Shown here: positions 26,810 through 36,358 of the stretch, piece after piece
Position numbering within the stretch: the first letter of the stretch is position 1
How the letters are laid out: each line of letters begins with the position of its first letter
From: Hominisplanchenecus murintestinalis
GTDB lineage: Bacteria; Bacillota; Clostridia; Lachnospirales; Lachnospiraceae
DNA length: 64,000 bases
Assembly (NCBI GenBank): GCA_004793585.1
Contig: SRZB01000004.1
Coordinates: forward strand, 1-64,000
Direction of reading: 5' to 3'
Made by a program: the position numbers and the translations under genes
Notes under the pieces: generated by a model
Database searches by the model: none
What the model saw: the letters and a program-made list of their open reading frames with translations, nothing else
What the model was told of the DNA's origin: nothing

Positions 26810-28309
26810 ATGGGGCATGATGTTTTGCTGGAGATGAAAAATATCTGCAAGGAATTCCCGGGCGTAAAAGCGCTGGACAATGTTTCCTTGACCGTAAGGC
26901 GGGGGACGGTTCATGCACTGATGGGTGAGAATGGCGCGGGGAAGTCCACATTGATGAAGTGCCTGTTTGGGATGTATGCAAAGAACAGTGGATCAATTTA
27001 TCTGGAAGGGAAAGAGATTAATTTCAAAAGCTCGAAAGAAGCATTAGACAATGGTGTTGCAATGGTTCACCAGGAGCTGAACCAGGCACTGAAGCGTAAT
27101 GTAATGGATAATATCTGGCTGGGGCGTTATCCCAAGATTGGCGGTGTCATGGTAAATGAGAAAAAGATTTACAATGACACAAAAGCGTTGTTTGAGGAGC
27201 TGGAGGTCGAGGTTGATCCGAGAAGGATTATGAGTACAATGCCGGTATCCCAACGTCAGATGGTAGAGATTGCGAAAGCAGTTTCATTTAATTCGAAAGT
27301 AATCGTGTTTGATGAGCCGACTTCTTCACTTACAGAAGAAGAGGTAGAGCACTTATTTAAAATTATAAATATGCTGAGAGACCGCGGCGTGGGTATTATT
27401 TATATTTCCCATAAGATGGCGGAGATTCTCAGGATTTCAGATGATATCACAGTTATGCGCGACGGTACATGGGTAGCTACCAGGCCGGCGAGCGAGATGA
27501 CGATGGATGAAATCATCCGTCTGATGGTAGGACGAGAGCTGACAAGCCAGTTCCCGCCAAAGACGAACAAACCGGGTGAGGTTTCACTGGAAGTTGACAA
27601 CCTTACCGCACAATATTCACTGCTGAAAGACGTTTCCTTTAAGGTACGCAAGGGTGAAATCGTAGGACTGGCAGGACTGGACGGCAGCGGCCGTACGGAG
27701 ACGCTGGAAAATATTTTCGGTGTTGCCACAAGGAAGTCCGGTACAATTAAGCTGAACGGCAAAGAATGTTTCAACCGGAATTCCCGGGAGTCCATTAAAA
27801 ACGGATTTGCGCTTCTGACAGAGGAAAGGCGTGCGACAGGTATTTTTGGGATTTTGAATATCCGTGAAAATACGGTTATTTCCAGCCTGAAGAAGCATAA
27901 GAAAAAGGGCATTTATCTGAGTGAGAAGTCTATGAGGGTAGATACGCAGTGGTCAATTGATGCCATGCGTACAAAGACCCCGACACAGGAGACGAAGATT
28001 CGCTCCCTGTCAGGAGGTAACCAGCAGAAGGTTATCTTGGGAAGATGGCTTCTTACAGAGCCGGAAGTTCTGCTGTTGGATGAGCCGACGCGAGGTATTG
28101 ACGTTGGTGCAAAGTATGAAATTTACCAGTTGATTCTGGATCTTGCAAATAAGGGAAAAGTTGTTATGGTAGTTTCCTCTGAAATGCCAGAGCTTCTTGG
28201 AATCTGTGACAGAATCCTTGTTATGTCGGGCGGACGCCTGGCAGGCGAAGTAGATGCCCAGAATACGACACAGGAAGAAATCATGACCCTTGCAGCAAAA
28301 TATGTATAA
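26810..28309 (+). CDS. mglA: Sugar ABC transporter ATP-binding protein with two nucleotide domains
   Basis: The product is 499 residues, standard for MglA/RbsA. The first domain has Walker [10 protein letters not shown], Walker [12 protein letters not shown] and the usual degenerate signature [12 protein letters not shown]. The second has GLDGSGRTE, the signature LSGGNQQK and [12 protein letters not shown]. It energises uptake of galactose or methyl-galactoside-like sugars together with MglB and MglC. AGGAGG is 8 bases before the ATG. The stop codon overlaps the ribosome site of mglC. Confidence 0.92.
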   Translation: MGHDVLLEMKNICKEFPGVKALDNVSLTVRRGTVHALMGENGAGKSTLMKCLFGMYAKNSGSIYLEGKEINFKSSKEALDNGVAMVHQELNQALKRNVMDNIWLGRYPKIGGVMVNEKKIYNDTKALFEELEVEVDPRRIMSTMPVSQRQMVEIAKAVSFNSKVIVFDEPTSSLTEEEVEHLFKIINMLRDRGVGIIYISHKMAEILRISDDITVMRDGTWVATRPASEMTMDEIIRLMVGRELTSQFPPKTNKPGEVSLEVDNLTAQYSLLKDVSFKVRKGEIVGLAGLDGSGRTETLENIFGVATRKSGTIKLNGKECFNRNSRESIKNGFALLTEERRATGIFGILNIRENTVISSLKKHKKKGIYLSEKSMRVDTQWSIDAMRTKTPTQETKIRSLSGGNQQKVILGRWLLTEPEVLLLDEPTRGIDVGAKYEIYQLILDLANKGKVVMVVSSEMPELLGICDRILVMSGGRLAGEVDAQNTTQEEIMTLAAKYV

Positions 28310-28323
28310 GGAGGCTGAGATTA

Positions 28324-29394
28324 GTGAAAGCGATTACAAATATGAAAGAAAGCTATGCCAATTTTCAGGCAATGGACAGCAAGGATAAGAATAATTTTAT
28401 TAAAGAGACCTTGCTGAATAACCTGCTGTACATTTTGATTCTTATTGCTATTATTTTTACAGCGATTAAGAATCCGAAATTCATGTCAGTTTCTGCAGTT
28501 GCAACTATCGTTACCCTTTCGGCAGCAAGTATCCCGATTGCACTCGGTATCGCCGGATGTATTGTATTGACGGGTACAGACCTTTCTGCAGGGCGTGTTG
28601 TAGGTTTGACAGCATGTATTACGGCTGCTCTGCTGCAGGCTTCCGATTATCCGAATAAGATGTTCCCGGATATCCCGGCTCTGCCGATTCCGGTAGTAAT
28701 CCTGATCGTTATGGCAGTGGGAGCGATTATTGGACTTGTGAATGGATTCTTCGTTGCAAAGTATAACCTGCATCCATTCATCGTAACGCTGGCTACTCAG
28801 CTGATTACATACGGTATCCTGCTTGTATTCCTTATGACAAATGGAAATAACGGACAGCCTCTGTCCGGTCTGGATAAAGGTTTTGTAGGCTTCGTAACAG
28901 GAAGCAAGATTAGCTTATTTGGCGTTGCGATTCCGAACTATGTATGGTATGCTATAATTTATGTTATTGTGATGTGGTTTATCTGGAATAAGACTACATT
29001 CGGTAAAAATATGTTTGCCGTAGGTTCCAACCCGGAAGCTGCAAATGTATCCGGTGTAAGCGTATTCAAGACAACTATCATGGTACATACTCTGGCAGGC
29101 GCTATGTATGGTATTACAGGTTTCATCGATTCTGCACGTAACAGCTCCAATACCGCAGGCACCGGTTTGAATGCGGAGTGTGATGCAATTGCGGCCTGCG
29201 TTATCGGTGGCGTATCTTTCGTAGGTGGTACTGGTAAAATCAGTGGTATCGTGTTGGGTGTATTCATCCTTCGTATTATCTTCGTTGCCCTGACTTACCT
29301 GTCTGTAGACCAGAACCTGCAGTACATCTTCAAGGGTGGAATCATCCTGGTAGCATGTGCAATCGATATGAGAAAATATCTGGTACGTAAATAA
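28324..29394 (+). CDS. mglC: Galactose-type ABC transporter permease
   Basis: The product is 356 residues and begins with GTG, 9 bases after AAGGAGG. It has about ten membrane segments and the conserved permease region with GSNPEAANVSGVSV and TAGTGLNAECDAIAACVIGG (split: TAGTGLNAE and DAIAACVIGG). The N-terminal 40 residues form a cytoplasmic extension. It forms the membrane channel of the mgl transporter as a homodimer. It is tightly coupled to mglA upstream and to a small membrane protein gene 10 bases downstream. Confidence 0.92.
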   Translation: MKAITNMKESYANFQAMDSKDKNNFIKETLLNNLLYILILIAIIFTAIKNPKFMSVSAVATIVTLSAASIPIALGIAGCIVLTGTDLSAGRVVGLTACITAALLQASDYPNKMFPDIPALPIPVVILIVMAVGAIIGLVNGFFVAKYNLHPFIVTLATQLITYGILLVFLMTNGNNGQPLSGLDKGFVGFVTGSKISLFGVAIPNYVWYAIIYVIVMWFIWNKTTFGKNMFAVGSNPEAANVSGVSVFKTTIMVHTLAGAMYGITGFIDSARNSSNTAGTGLNAECDAIAACVIGGVSFVGGTGKISGIVLGVFILRIIFVALTYLSVDQNLQYIFKGGIILVACAIDMRKYLVRK

Positions 29395-29404
29395 GGAGTA
29401 GAAA

Positions 29405-29680
29405 ATGAGCGAAAAAGTGAGAAATAGGGGCAGGATGGCAATCTATTCCATGGCGGGGTTTTACTTGCTGTATATGGCCTATAAATTGAGTTCCGGTTTA
29501 CCGGACAGCAGCGGAAATACCAAAATCCTGATGATTGTGTTTATGGTATTCTTTGCTCTGGTGGGAGGCGGAATGCTGATTGGCGGGATTATAGGAGGAT
29601 ATAAGCTTTCAATGCCTCAGAAAGCGGATTCGTCTCAGGAAATGCTCGAACCCTCGGAAGAAAATGAGGAAGAAGAATAG
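29405..29680 (+). CDS. Small two-helix membrane protein in the mgl operon
   Basis: The product is 91 residues and I do not recognise a family. There are two hydrophobic segments (about 12-28 and 41-66, the latter glycine-rich: VGGGMLIGGIIGG), then an acidic cytoplasmic tail ending EENEEEE. AAGGAG precedes the ATG, and the gene follows mglC by 10 bases, so it is translated with the transporter. Position suggests a transporter accessory or a link to the downstream sensor cassette, but nothing in the sequence proves this. Confidence 0.7.
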   Translation: MSEKVRNRGRMAIYSMAGFYLLYMAYKLSSGLPDSSGNTKILMIVFMVFFALVGGGMLIGGIIGGYKLSMPQKADSSQEMLEPSEENEEEE

Positions 29681-29720
29681 CCATAAAGGCGGTTTCTTCT
29701 TAGACATATGTAAAAACGGA

Positions 29721-29748
29721 GGAGCTGCCGATTGGCGGCTCTTCTTTT
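29721..29748 (+). terminator. Terminator of the mgl operon
   Basis: An 8-base-pair stem (29722-29729 with 29734-29741, one G-U) with the tetraloop GATT is followed by a T-rich stretch. It separates mglBAC from the regulator genes that start at 29840. Confidence 0.7.
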
Positions 29749-29839
29749 CTGCATAATAAAGCAAAGTGGATTATGCAACAGGGCCAGGTTGCCTTCGGGC
29801 GGGCGATATAGTGAGAAAGCAGAATGGAGGCGGGGATAG

Positions 29840-31456
29840 ATGGCACTTTATGGGGTAATGCTGGTAGATGACGAAGAAGCGGTGCGCCAGGCAATCGCCA
29901 GCAAGTTAGAATGGGAAAAGATAGGATTTGAAGTGATTGCTACAGCCGAAAATGGAGAAGAAGCTTTGGAACTGGCAGAGAAATTGCGGCCGGACGTGGT
30001 AATGACGGATATTAAGATGCCCTTTATGGACGGGCTGACTCTGTGCCACAAATTGAAGGAGAGACAGCGGGACACCAGGATTGTGATTTTTTCAGGATTT
30101 GATGAGTTTGAATATGCCCGTGAAGCGATTAAGCTGGAGGTAGAAGAGTATATTTTAAAGCCGATTGATTCGGAAGAACTGGAAAATGTATTTCTTCGGA
30201 TAAAGAAGAATCTGGACGCGGAGATTGATGAAAAACGGAACCATGAAAAGCTTTATGAGTATTATCAGAAAAGCCTTCCGGTCATGAAAGAGCAGTTTAT
30301 GGCCGGGTTGATGGAGGGGAAGCTGTCGGGCGAATTGATTGAGGAGATGAATAGTTCTTATGAAGTGAACTTGAACGCGCCTTATTATGCGGTGACAGTA
30401 TTTTGTGCAGATATGGGAACATTGGATACGGAGAACCGCAGCCTTCTAAAGCTGTCCCTAAAGCAGATTGTAGATGAAAATATGAAGAAATCGGCAGATG
30501 TGCGCAGTTTTCTTTATTTTGATATGGTAGCGGCCATCCTGCTTTTAAATGGAATGGCAGAATTAAACAAACAGGTACAGGAAATAGATCAGGTCTGTAA
30601 AGCGGCAAAACGTCTGCTGGGAATCAATGTGACAGCCGGAGTCGGACAGGCAGTGGCACATTTGGGGAATCTGGCTGCATCCTATCAAAATGCAGTAGAT
30701 GCAGCGGACTACCGAGTGCTGCTTGAGCCGAACCAGGCAATTTATATCCGGGATATCCAGCCGGCGGTCAACAGAGATTTTGTGCTTGAAGACCAGGATA
30801 TCCAGAAAGTCATGCGGGCGGTGAAGCTGGGAACAAGGGAAGAAGTCAAAGCGTCAGTGGATGAAATGATGAACCGATTTAAGACTTCCAACATATCCCT
30901 CCACCGCTATCAGGTAGCCTTGATGGAGCTTCTGACGGAGTTTCTGAAACTGGGACGCTCTTATCATTTGGATTTGGAAGAAATATTTGGGGGAAATATG
31001 GATTTCTACCGCCAGATTGCCAAGTTTGACTCCCTGGATTCTCTGGGGGAATGGCTGTATCATGTATGTATGAAGTTCCGCTCGCTTATCCGCCAGGAAC
31101 AGACGGATTCTGCGAAGCTGCTGGCAGGCAAAGCGGAACAGTTTATCAAAGAAAATTATGCGGAAAGCAGCCTGTCGGTGGAAATGCTTTGTGGGCACCT
31201 GAATGTGAGCGCAGCATATTTTTCAACCATTTTCAAAAGGGAGACAGGCCAGAGTTTTGTAATGTATCTCACCCATGTCCGAATGGAAGCAGCTTTAGAG
31301 CTGCTGAATAATACACAGGATAAGACCTATGTGATAGCGGGGAAGGTGGGGTATACCGAGCCGAATTATTTCAGTTATGTATTTCGGAAGCAATATGGTA
31401 TGTCTCCCACCAAATATAGAATGAGTAAGATGGAGAATCATGAGACAGAAGGTTAG
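29840..31456 (+). CDS. YesN-type response regulator with AraC DNA-binding domain
   Basis: The product is 538 residues. The receiver domain (1-125) has the acidic pocket Asp10-Asp11, the phosphoacceptor Asp57 in VVMTDIKMP and the Lys in YILKPID. A long middle region (about 130-430) is of the YesN type with no assigned function. The C-terminal AraC helix-turn-helix pair (about 435-535) includes AAYFSTIFKRETGQSF and YFSYVFRKQYGMSPTKYR. GGAGG lies about 12 bases before the ATG. Its 3' end overlaps the sensor kinase gene by 17 bases, so the two are cotranslated. It probably activates mglBAC. Confidence 0.92.
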   Translation: MALYGVMLVDDEEAVRQAIASKLEWEKIGFEVIATAENGEEALELAEKLRPDVVMTDIKMPFMDGLTLCHKLKERQRDTRIVIFSGFDEFEYAREAIKLEVEEYILKPIDSEELENVFLRIKKNLDAEIDEKRNHEKLYEYYQKSLPVMKEQFMAGLMEGKLSGELIEEMNSSYEVNLNAPYYAVTVFCADMGTLDTENRSLLKLSLKQIVDENMKKSADVRSFLYFDMVAAILLLNGMAELNKQVQEIDQVCKAAKRLLGINVTAGVGQAVAHLGNLAASYQNAVDAADYRVLLEPNQAIYIRDIQPAVNRDFVLEDQDIQKVMRAVKLGTREEVKASVDEMMNRFKTSNISLHRYQVALMELLTEFLKLGRSYHLDLEEIFGGNMDFYRQIAKFDSLDSLGEWLYHVCMKFRSLIRQEQTDSAKLLAGKAEQFIKENYAESSLSVEMLCGHLNVSAAYFSTIFKRETGQSFVMYLTHVRMEAALELLNNTQDKTYVIAGKVGYTEPNYFSYVFRKQYGMSPTKYRMSKMENHETEG

Positions 31457-33236
31457 GAATATTTGGGAATATATAAAGGAGCGTTACCAGACGGCGAGCA
31501 TCAGTTCCATTACGGCTGTATCATTCACAATCGTTTCCGTGATATCCCTGGGCTTTGCAGGGGTCCTGCTTTATGGCAGGTTTAGCTCCAGTACAGAGGA
31601 TTTGATTGCCAGAAATAATATCCAGTTGATGAATCAGGTTAGTTTGAACCTGGAAACCAGTGTGCGCAATATGATGAGGCTTTCCAATTCCATGTATTAC
31701 TGCGTCATCAAAAATGTAGATTTAGGGGTGGAGAAGCTTGACGGGGAAATGAATCTGATGTATGAGTCGAACCGGGATGATTTGGTGAGTCTGGCGTGCT
31801 TTGACGAGGAGGGAAACCTGGTAGCGGCTACGCCGATTGCCAGTTTAAAGCCTTCCGTAGAAATAACGGCGCAGAGCTGGTTTCAGAAAGCAAATGAAAA
31901 GATGGAAAACCTGCATTTTTCCACGCCTCATGTGCAGAGTATTTTTGCGGACAGTACCTCACGGTATTCCTGGGTGATTTCTCTGAGCCGTACCGTGGAG
32001 TTGACCAGGGGCGGGGAAATCAGCAGAGGAGTGCTCCTGGTAGACATGGCATACAGCGGGATTGAGCAGTTGTTTGATAAAGTAAATACAGGCGGCGCGG
32101 GTTATACGTACCTGATAGACGGAGCCGGGGAAATTATTTATCATCCCAGACAGAGAGCTATTTATTCGAACCTGAATAAAGAGAATAATCTGGAGGCTGC
32201 GAAGTATGAGGATGGAAGCCATAGGGAAAATTTTGAAGGAAACGAACGTTCCGTTACAGTGAAAACAGTGGGGTATACCGGATGGAAAATTATCAATGTG
32301 GTTCCGACAGATGAATTTTATCTGGATTTGACGCAGATGCGGCTGTTTGTTTTCTTGATTGTGGTTTTTGCAATTTTGTGTATAGCGATGCTGAATATTT
32401 TTATTTCCGGACGGATAGCGACGCCGATCCGCCGTCTGGAAGCGTCGGTCAGGGAGCTTGAGAAAGGGAATCTGAATCTCGAAATCTATGAGGATGGTTC
32501 CCAGGAAATACGGCATTTAGGGAGGACGCTCCGCTCTATGGTAGAACAAATGCAATGCTTGATGGAAGATATTGTGGTGGAACAGGAAGCAAAACGTAAA
32601 AGCGAGCTGGATGCCCTGCAGTCACAGATTAATCCGCATTTTCTTTATAATACGCTGGATTCCATTGTGTGGATGGTGGAGAGCGGACAGTATAAAGAGG
32701 CTATTTCCATGGTAACGGCGCTTTCACGGCTTTTCCGTATCAGTCTCAGTAAAGGTAAGACAATTATTACGCTGGCAGAAGAAGCAGAGCATGCAAGGAA
32801 CTACATGAATATTCAGAAAGTGCGCTATAAAAACCGGTTTGAGTTTACGATGGAGATAGAGCCGGGAATCCAGCAGTACAGCACGATTAAACTTGTTATC
32901 CAGCCGATTTTGGAGAATTCTATATATTATGGCATGGAGTATATGGATGGAGATGGGATTATAAAGGTGCGGGGGTATGAGAAAGACGGCGATATCCTGG
33001 TAGATGTGCTGGATAATGGACCGGGGATGCCCCGGGAAGTGGTGGACTATCTTCTCACGGACGGAAAGCGTGTCCGTAAGAAAGGCTCCGGTGTGGGGCT
33101 TATGAATGTACACCAGAGAATCCGCCTTTATTTTGGGGAACCTTATGGTCTGGAGATTATTAGCGAGCCGGATGAAGGGACGCTGGTAAGAATCCATCTC
33201 CCCAAAACATTTGAAAGAGAGGGGAGAGAGCAGTGA
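31440..33236 (+). CDS. YesM-type sensor histidine kinase
   Basis: The product is 598 residues. A first membrane helix (about 20-47) and a second (about 301-322) bracket an extracellular sensor region of Cache type. A HAMP linker follows (ATPIRRLEASVRELEKGN). The His-kinase region has the phosphoacceptor motif QINPHFLYNTLDS, and the HATPase_c domain has the N box LENSIYYGME and the G boxes DNGPGMP and GSGVGLMNV. It belongs to the LytS/YesM family. The overlaps with the regulator (17 bases) and with the next binding protein (4 bases, GTGA) argue for a fixed complex. The ligand is likely presented by that binding protein. Confidence 0.93.
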   Translation: MRQKVRNIWEYIKERYQTASISSITAVSFTIVSVISLGFAGVLLYGRFSSSTEDLIARNNIQLMNQVSLNLETSVRNMMRLSNSMYYCVIKNVDLGVEKLDGEMNLMYESNRDDLVSLACFDEEGNLVAATPIASLKPSVEITAQSWFQKANEKMENLHFSTPHVQSIFADSTSRYSWVISLSRTVELTRGGEISRGVLLVDMAYSGIEQLFDKVNTGGAGYTYLIDGAGEIIYHPRQRAIYSNLNKENNLEAAKYEDGSHRENFEGNERSVTVKTVGYTGWKIINVVPTDEFYLDLTQMRLFVFLIVVFAILCIAMLNIFISGRIATPIRRLEASVRELEKGNLNLEIYEDGSQEIRHLGRTLRSMVEQMQCLMEDIVVEQEAKRKSELDALQSQINPHFLYNTLDSIVWMVESGQYKEAISMVTALSRLFRISLSKGKTIITLAEEAEHARNYMNIQKVRYKNRFEFTMEIEPGIQQYSTIKLVIQPILENSIYYGMEYMDGDGIIKVRGYEKDGDILVDVLDNGPGMPREVVDYLLTDGKRVRKKGSGVGLMNVHQRIRLYFGEPYGLEIISEPDEGTLVRIHLPKTFEREGREQ

Positions 33237-34180
33237 CAAAGAAAAACTGGCTGGCAGTGGGGATTATCGGCGGGATACTGCTTCTTCTCGCTGTTATATC
33301 TTATTTCTATATGACACAGAGAAAGATTGTACAGAAACGGGTAAATATTTCAGTGGTAGTTTATGGGAGTACTGCGGAAAGATGGGTAGCATTTAAACAG
33401 GGAGTAGACCAGGCGGCTTCTGATTTCGGAGGCATTGTGAATTTTGTGGTTCTAACAGAATCGGGCAGCAGCCGTGAGCAGATGGAACAGATTGACCGCG
33501 AGCTGGAGAACGGCGCTCAGGGAATAGCAGCGGCAGTCACGGACAGCTCCGGGATGGCAGAATATATTGGCAGTATTTCGAACAGGGTTCCGGTGGTGCT
33601 GGCAGAAAATAAGGTGGAGGGGAGCCAGGCTGTTACCTGCGTGGAAGCAAATGCCTACGAGATGGGGCAGGCATTGGCGCACCAGGCAGCGGAGGGCACG
33701 GCGAAGGAAGTGCCTGTCAGCATTGTCCTTATGGGAGAAAATAAAAGCAGTCTAAAAGAGCGTTTGGATGGTTTCCGTGCAGGATGTGCGGATGAGGGGC
33801 GGAAGATAGAGCAGAACTTTTATCCAAGCAGGGATTCCATGAGCCGTATATTGGAGAGTGGAAAGGAGAATATTTTGGTGGCTCTGGATGATTTGAGCCT
33901 GGAAATGACAGAAAAGGTTATCCGTGATTCAGAGGCGGATATCAGGCTGTACGGAATTGGCAGCAGTGAACAGATTGTATTTGCGCTGGATCAGGGATAT
34001 ATCGAAGGGATTGTATTTCAAAATGAGTATAATATGGGATATGAAGTGACAGACACCCTGATACAGAAAATAAGGAAAGGCGTGGCAGATGAGGCTATGG
34101 AGATAGATTTTCATCAGGCTACAGGCGCCACTCTGCACAATCCGGAAAATGAGAGGCTTTTGTACCCGATTATCCAGTGA
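33233..34180 (+). CDS. Membrane-anchored sugar-binding protein, probable sensor partner of the kinase
   Basis: The product is 315 residues and begins with GTG overlapping the kinase stop (GTGA). The N-terminus is an uncleaved-looking anchor (WLAVGIIGGILLLLAVISYF) with no lipobox, so the periplasmic-binding-like domain (about 38-300) is tethered to the outer membrane face. The fold resembles the ribose/galactose-type Peripla_BP_4 family: FKQGVDQAASDFGG, VEANAYEMGQALAHQ, NEYNMGYEVTDTLIQK. Its place between the kinase and an MglB-like gene, with no transporter genes of its own, recalls XylFII of Clostridium beijerinckii, which presents xylose to LytS. The ligand here is not shown. Confidence 0.82.
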   Translation: MTKKNWLAVGIIGGILLLLAVISYFYMTQRKIVQKRVNISVVVYGSTAERWVAFKQGVDQAASDFGGIVNFVVLTESGSSREQMEQIDRELENGAQGIAAAVTDSSGMAEYIGSISNRVPVVLAENKVEGSQAVTCVEANAYEMGQALAHQAAEGTAKEVPVSIVLMGENKSSLKERLDGFRAGCADEGRKIEQNFYPSRDSMSRILESGKENILVALDDLSLEMTEKVIRDSEADIRLYGIGSSEQIVFALDQGYIEGIVFQNEYNMGYEVTDTLIQKIRKGVADEAMEIDFHQATGATLHNPENERLLYPIIQ

Positions 34181-34212
34181 CAGGTAAGCAAAACAGGAGG
34201 GAGAAGAGGAGA

Positions 34213-35256
34213 ATGGGAAGGAGAAAATTGTGTGGAATCGCGGCGGCAGGGGGAATGTTTTTGCTTACGGGATGTTCAGGGATTTTTGGGGATGGGACAG
34301 CGGAACCTATCCAGAGCATGAAAATAGGTATCTGTACGTATGACCAGTTTGATACGTTTATCGGGACGCTGGTGGAAGAGTTTAAAGAAGAGGCGAGGCA
34401 GAAAGAGCAGGAAACGGGAGTTACCATTACGGTAGAGGTAGTGGGAGCGGGAGGAAAACAGAATATCCAGAATGACCAGGTGGAAAGCCTTATCAATAAT
34501 GGATGCGACATCCTTCTGGTAAACCAGGTGGACCGCACCGATACGACGATGGTGATTGATAAGGCAAAAAATGCCGATATTCCTGTTATTTTTTTTAACC
34601 GGGAACTGGTGCGGGAAGACTTGGAACGCTGGGAAAAACTTTACTACGTAGGAGTAAAAACCCTCGAATCAGGAGTTATGCAGGGAGAAATTGTCGTGGA
34701 TTTGTGCTCAGGAGAGCAGGGCATTGCTCCCTATGACAAAAACGGCGACGGAAGGCTGCAGTATGTCATGCTGGAAGGAGAGGCAGGCCACCAGGATGCA
34801 TTGATACGGACAGAGTATGCGGTTAATACGATTACGAATGCGGGCATCCGCCTGACAAAATTGGATAATGAGATAGCAAATTGGAGCCGCGCGCAGGCAC
34901 AGACAAAGATGAACCAGTGGCTGGAAGAATTCGGGGACAGGATTGAGCTGGTGCTTGCGAACAATGATGATATGGCGCTGGGGGCTATTGATGCGTGGAA
35001 GGAATCAGGGAAGCCTTATATGCCTGTCGTAGTGGGGGTAGACGGCACCGAAGCGGCGCTGGACGCCATGCGGGAAGGCACCCTGGCAGGGACGGTCGTA
35101 AATGATACGGAAGGGCAGGCAAGAGGGATGATGGAGCTGGCGTATTCTCTGTATTTCCAGACGCCCCTGCCGGATGATATTGAGCTGGAAGAGGACACTT
35201 ATATCCGCCTGCCCCATACGGTTGTGACGGCTGAAATGCTGCAGGATTTGGAATAA
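34213..35256 (+). CDS. Second MglB-like galactose-binding lipoprotein
   Basis: The product is 347 residues. I start it at ATG 34213, after AGGAGGGAG and opening a lipoprotein signal with lipobox LTGCS. The GTG at 34177 overlaps the previous stop but has no ribosome site. The calcium loop DKNGDGRLQYVMLEGEAGHQ marks it as galactose/glucose-binding type, and LANNDDMALGAIDAW and GTVVNDTEGQA are further family marks. It is clearly diverged from MglB upstream. It could feed the same MglA/MglC, or serve as a second ligand presenter for the sensor cassette that it terminates. Confidence 0.85.
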   Translation: MGRRKLCGIAAAGGMFLLTGCSGIFGDGTAEPIQSMKIGICTYDQFDTFIGTLVEEFKEEARQKEQETGVTITVEVVGAGGKQNIQNDQVESLINNGCDILLVNQVDRTDTTMVIDKAKNADIPVIFFNRELVREDLERWEKLYYVGVKTLESGVMQGEIVVDLCSGEQGIAPYDKNGDGRLQYVMLEGEAGHQDALIRTEYAVNTITNAGIRLTKLDNEIANWSRAQAQTKMNQWLEEFGDRIELVLANNDDMALGAIDAWKESGKPYMPVVVGVDGTEAALDAMREGTLAGTVVNDTEGQARGMMELAYSLYFQTPLPDDIELEEDTYIRLPHTVVTAEMLQDLE

Positions 35257-35271
35257 ATATCTATTTAGCTA

Positions 35272-35300
35272 TTTCATTTTGCGGCAAGTTGGGTTATAAT
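35272..35300 (+). promoter_or_regulatory. Promoter of the aldolase gene
   Basis: Perfect TATAAT at 35295-35300 has a poor -35 (TTTCAT at 35272-35277) 17 bases upstream. It is 62 bases before the aldolase start. Confidence 0.5.
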
Positions 35301-35361
35301 ACAGAAGAACGTAGTGCGTACAAGGCGCGTATGTATTTCATAACAAACGGAGGTAAATAAA

Positions 35362-36225
35362 ATGTTAGTATCAGCAAAAGAAATGTTGCAGAAAGCAAAA
35401 GCAGGTCATTATGCAGTAGGTCAGTTCAACATCAACAATCTGGAGTGGACAAAAGCAATCCTGCTCACCGCACAGGAGAATAACTCTCCGGTAATCCTTG
35501 GTGTATCTGAGGGCGCTGGCAAATATATGGCAGGATACAAGACAGTTGTAGGCATGGTAAACGGAATGCTGGAAGAGCTGAACATTACGGTGCCGGTAGC
35601 GCTGCATCTGGATCACGGCAGCTATGAAGGATGCCTGAAATGTGTAGAAGCAGGATTCTCATCCATCATGTATGACGGTTCTCACAGCCCAATTGACGAG
35701 AACGTAGCAAATACCAAGAAGCTGGTTGAAATCTGCGCAGAGCATGGAATGTCTCTGGAAGCAGAGGTTGGTTCTATCGGCGGCGAGGAAGACGGCGTTG
35801 TAGGTATGGGCGAGTGCGCAGACCCACAGGAGTGCAAGAGAATTGCAGACCTGGGAATCGATTTCCTGGCAGCAGGTATCGGAAATATCCATGGAAAATA
35901 TCCGGCAAACTGGAAAGGACTGAGCTTTGAGACACTGGATGCCGTTCAGCAGCTGACAGGGGACATGCCTCTGGTACTTCATGGAGGTACAGGTATCCCG
36001 ACAGATATGATTCAGAAAGCGATCAGCCTTGGCGTAGCTAAGATTAATGTAAATACAGAGTGCCAGCTTGCATTTGCAGCAGCTACACGCGAGTACATCG
36101 AGGCAGGCAAGGATCAGCAGGGTAAGGGCTTTGACCCGAGGAAACTTCTGGCTCCGGGCTTCGATGCTATCAAAGCTACCGTGAAAGAGAAAATGGAAAT
36201 CTTCGGTTCCATTAACAAAGCTTAA
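35362..36225 (+). CDS. fba: Class II fructose-bisphosphate aldolase
   Basis: The product is 287 residues. It is a zinc aldolase that splits fructose-1,6-bisphosphate in glycolysis; tagatose-bisphosphate is a possible alternative given the galactose genes upstream. Zinc and catalytic motifs are visible: LHLDHGSYEGC (Asp and His), MYDGSHSP, EAEVGSIGGEEDG, AAGIGNIHGKYP and VLHGGTGIP, which carries the last zinc His. AACGGAGG precedes the ATG by about 7 bases. Codons favour highly expressed forms. It is a single-gene unit with its own promoter and terminator. Confidence 0.95.
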   Translation: MLVSAKEMLQKAKAGHYAVGQFNINNLEWTKAILLTAQENNSPVILGVSEGAGKYMAGYKTVVGMVNGMLEELNITVPVALHLDHGSYEGCLKCVEAGFSSIMYDGSHSPIDENVANTKKLVEICAEHGMSLEAEVGSIGGEEDGVVGMGECADPQECKRIADLGIDFLAAGIGNIHGKYPANWKGLSFETLDAVQQLTGDMPLVLHGGTGIPTDMIQKAISLGVAKINVNTECQLAFAAATREYIEAGKDQQGKGFDPRKLLAPGFDAIKATVKEKMEIFGSINKA

Positions 36226-36244
36226 TTTAAGAGAATTGCAAAAG

Positions 36245-36273
36245 AACCGCGTCCGGAAGGGGCGCGGTTTTTT
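36245..36273 (+). terminator. Terminator of the aldolase gene
   Basis: A 10-base-pair stem (36245-36254 with 36260-36269, one G-U) is followed by six T residues. Confidence 0.9.
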
Positions 36274-36324
36274 CTATACTGGAGAATTGCGGTTTCAGAG
36301 AATTCATTGTTCTGAAATTAGTGC

Positions 36325-36353
36325 TTGCATTTTCCCCTAAAGTAGAGTATCTT
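36325..36353 (+). promoter_or_regulatory. Promoter of the first glutamine synthetase gene
   Basis: TTGCAT at 36325-36330 and TATCTT at 36348-36353 are 17 bases apart. Transcription should start near 36360. Confidence 0.6.
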
Positions 36354-36358
36354 ATATA

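Noticed and set aside
34177..34212. Start of the second MglB-like gene at GTG 34177.
   Set aside because: It has no ribosome site and puts 12 charged residues before the lipoprotein signal. ATG 34213 has AGGAGGGAG upstream and a clean lipobox.
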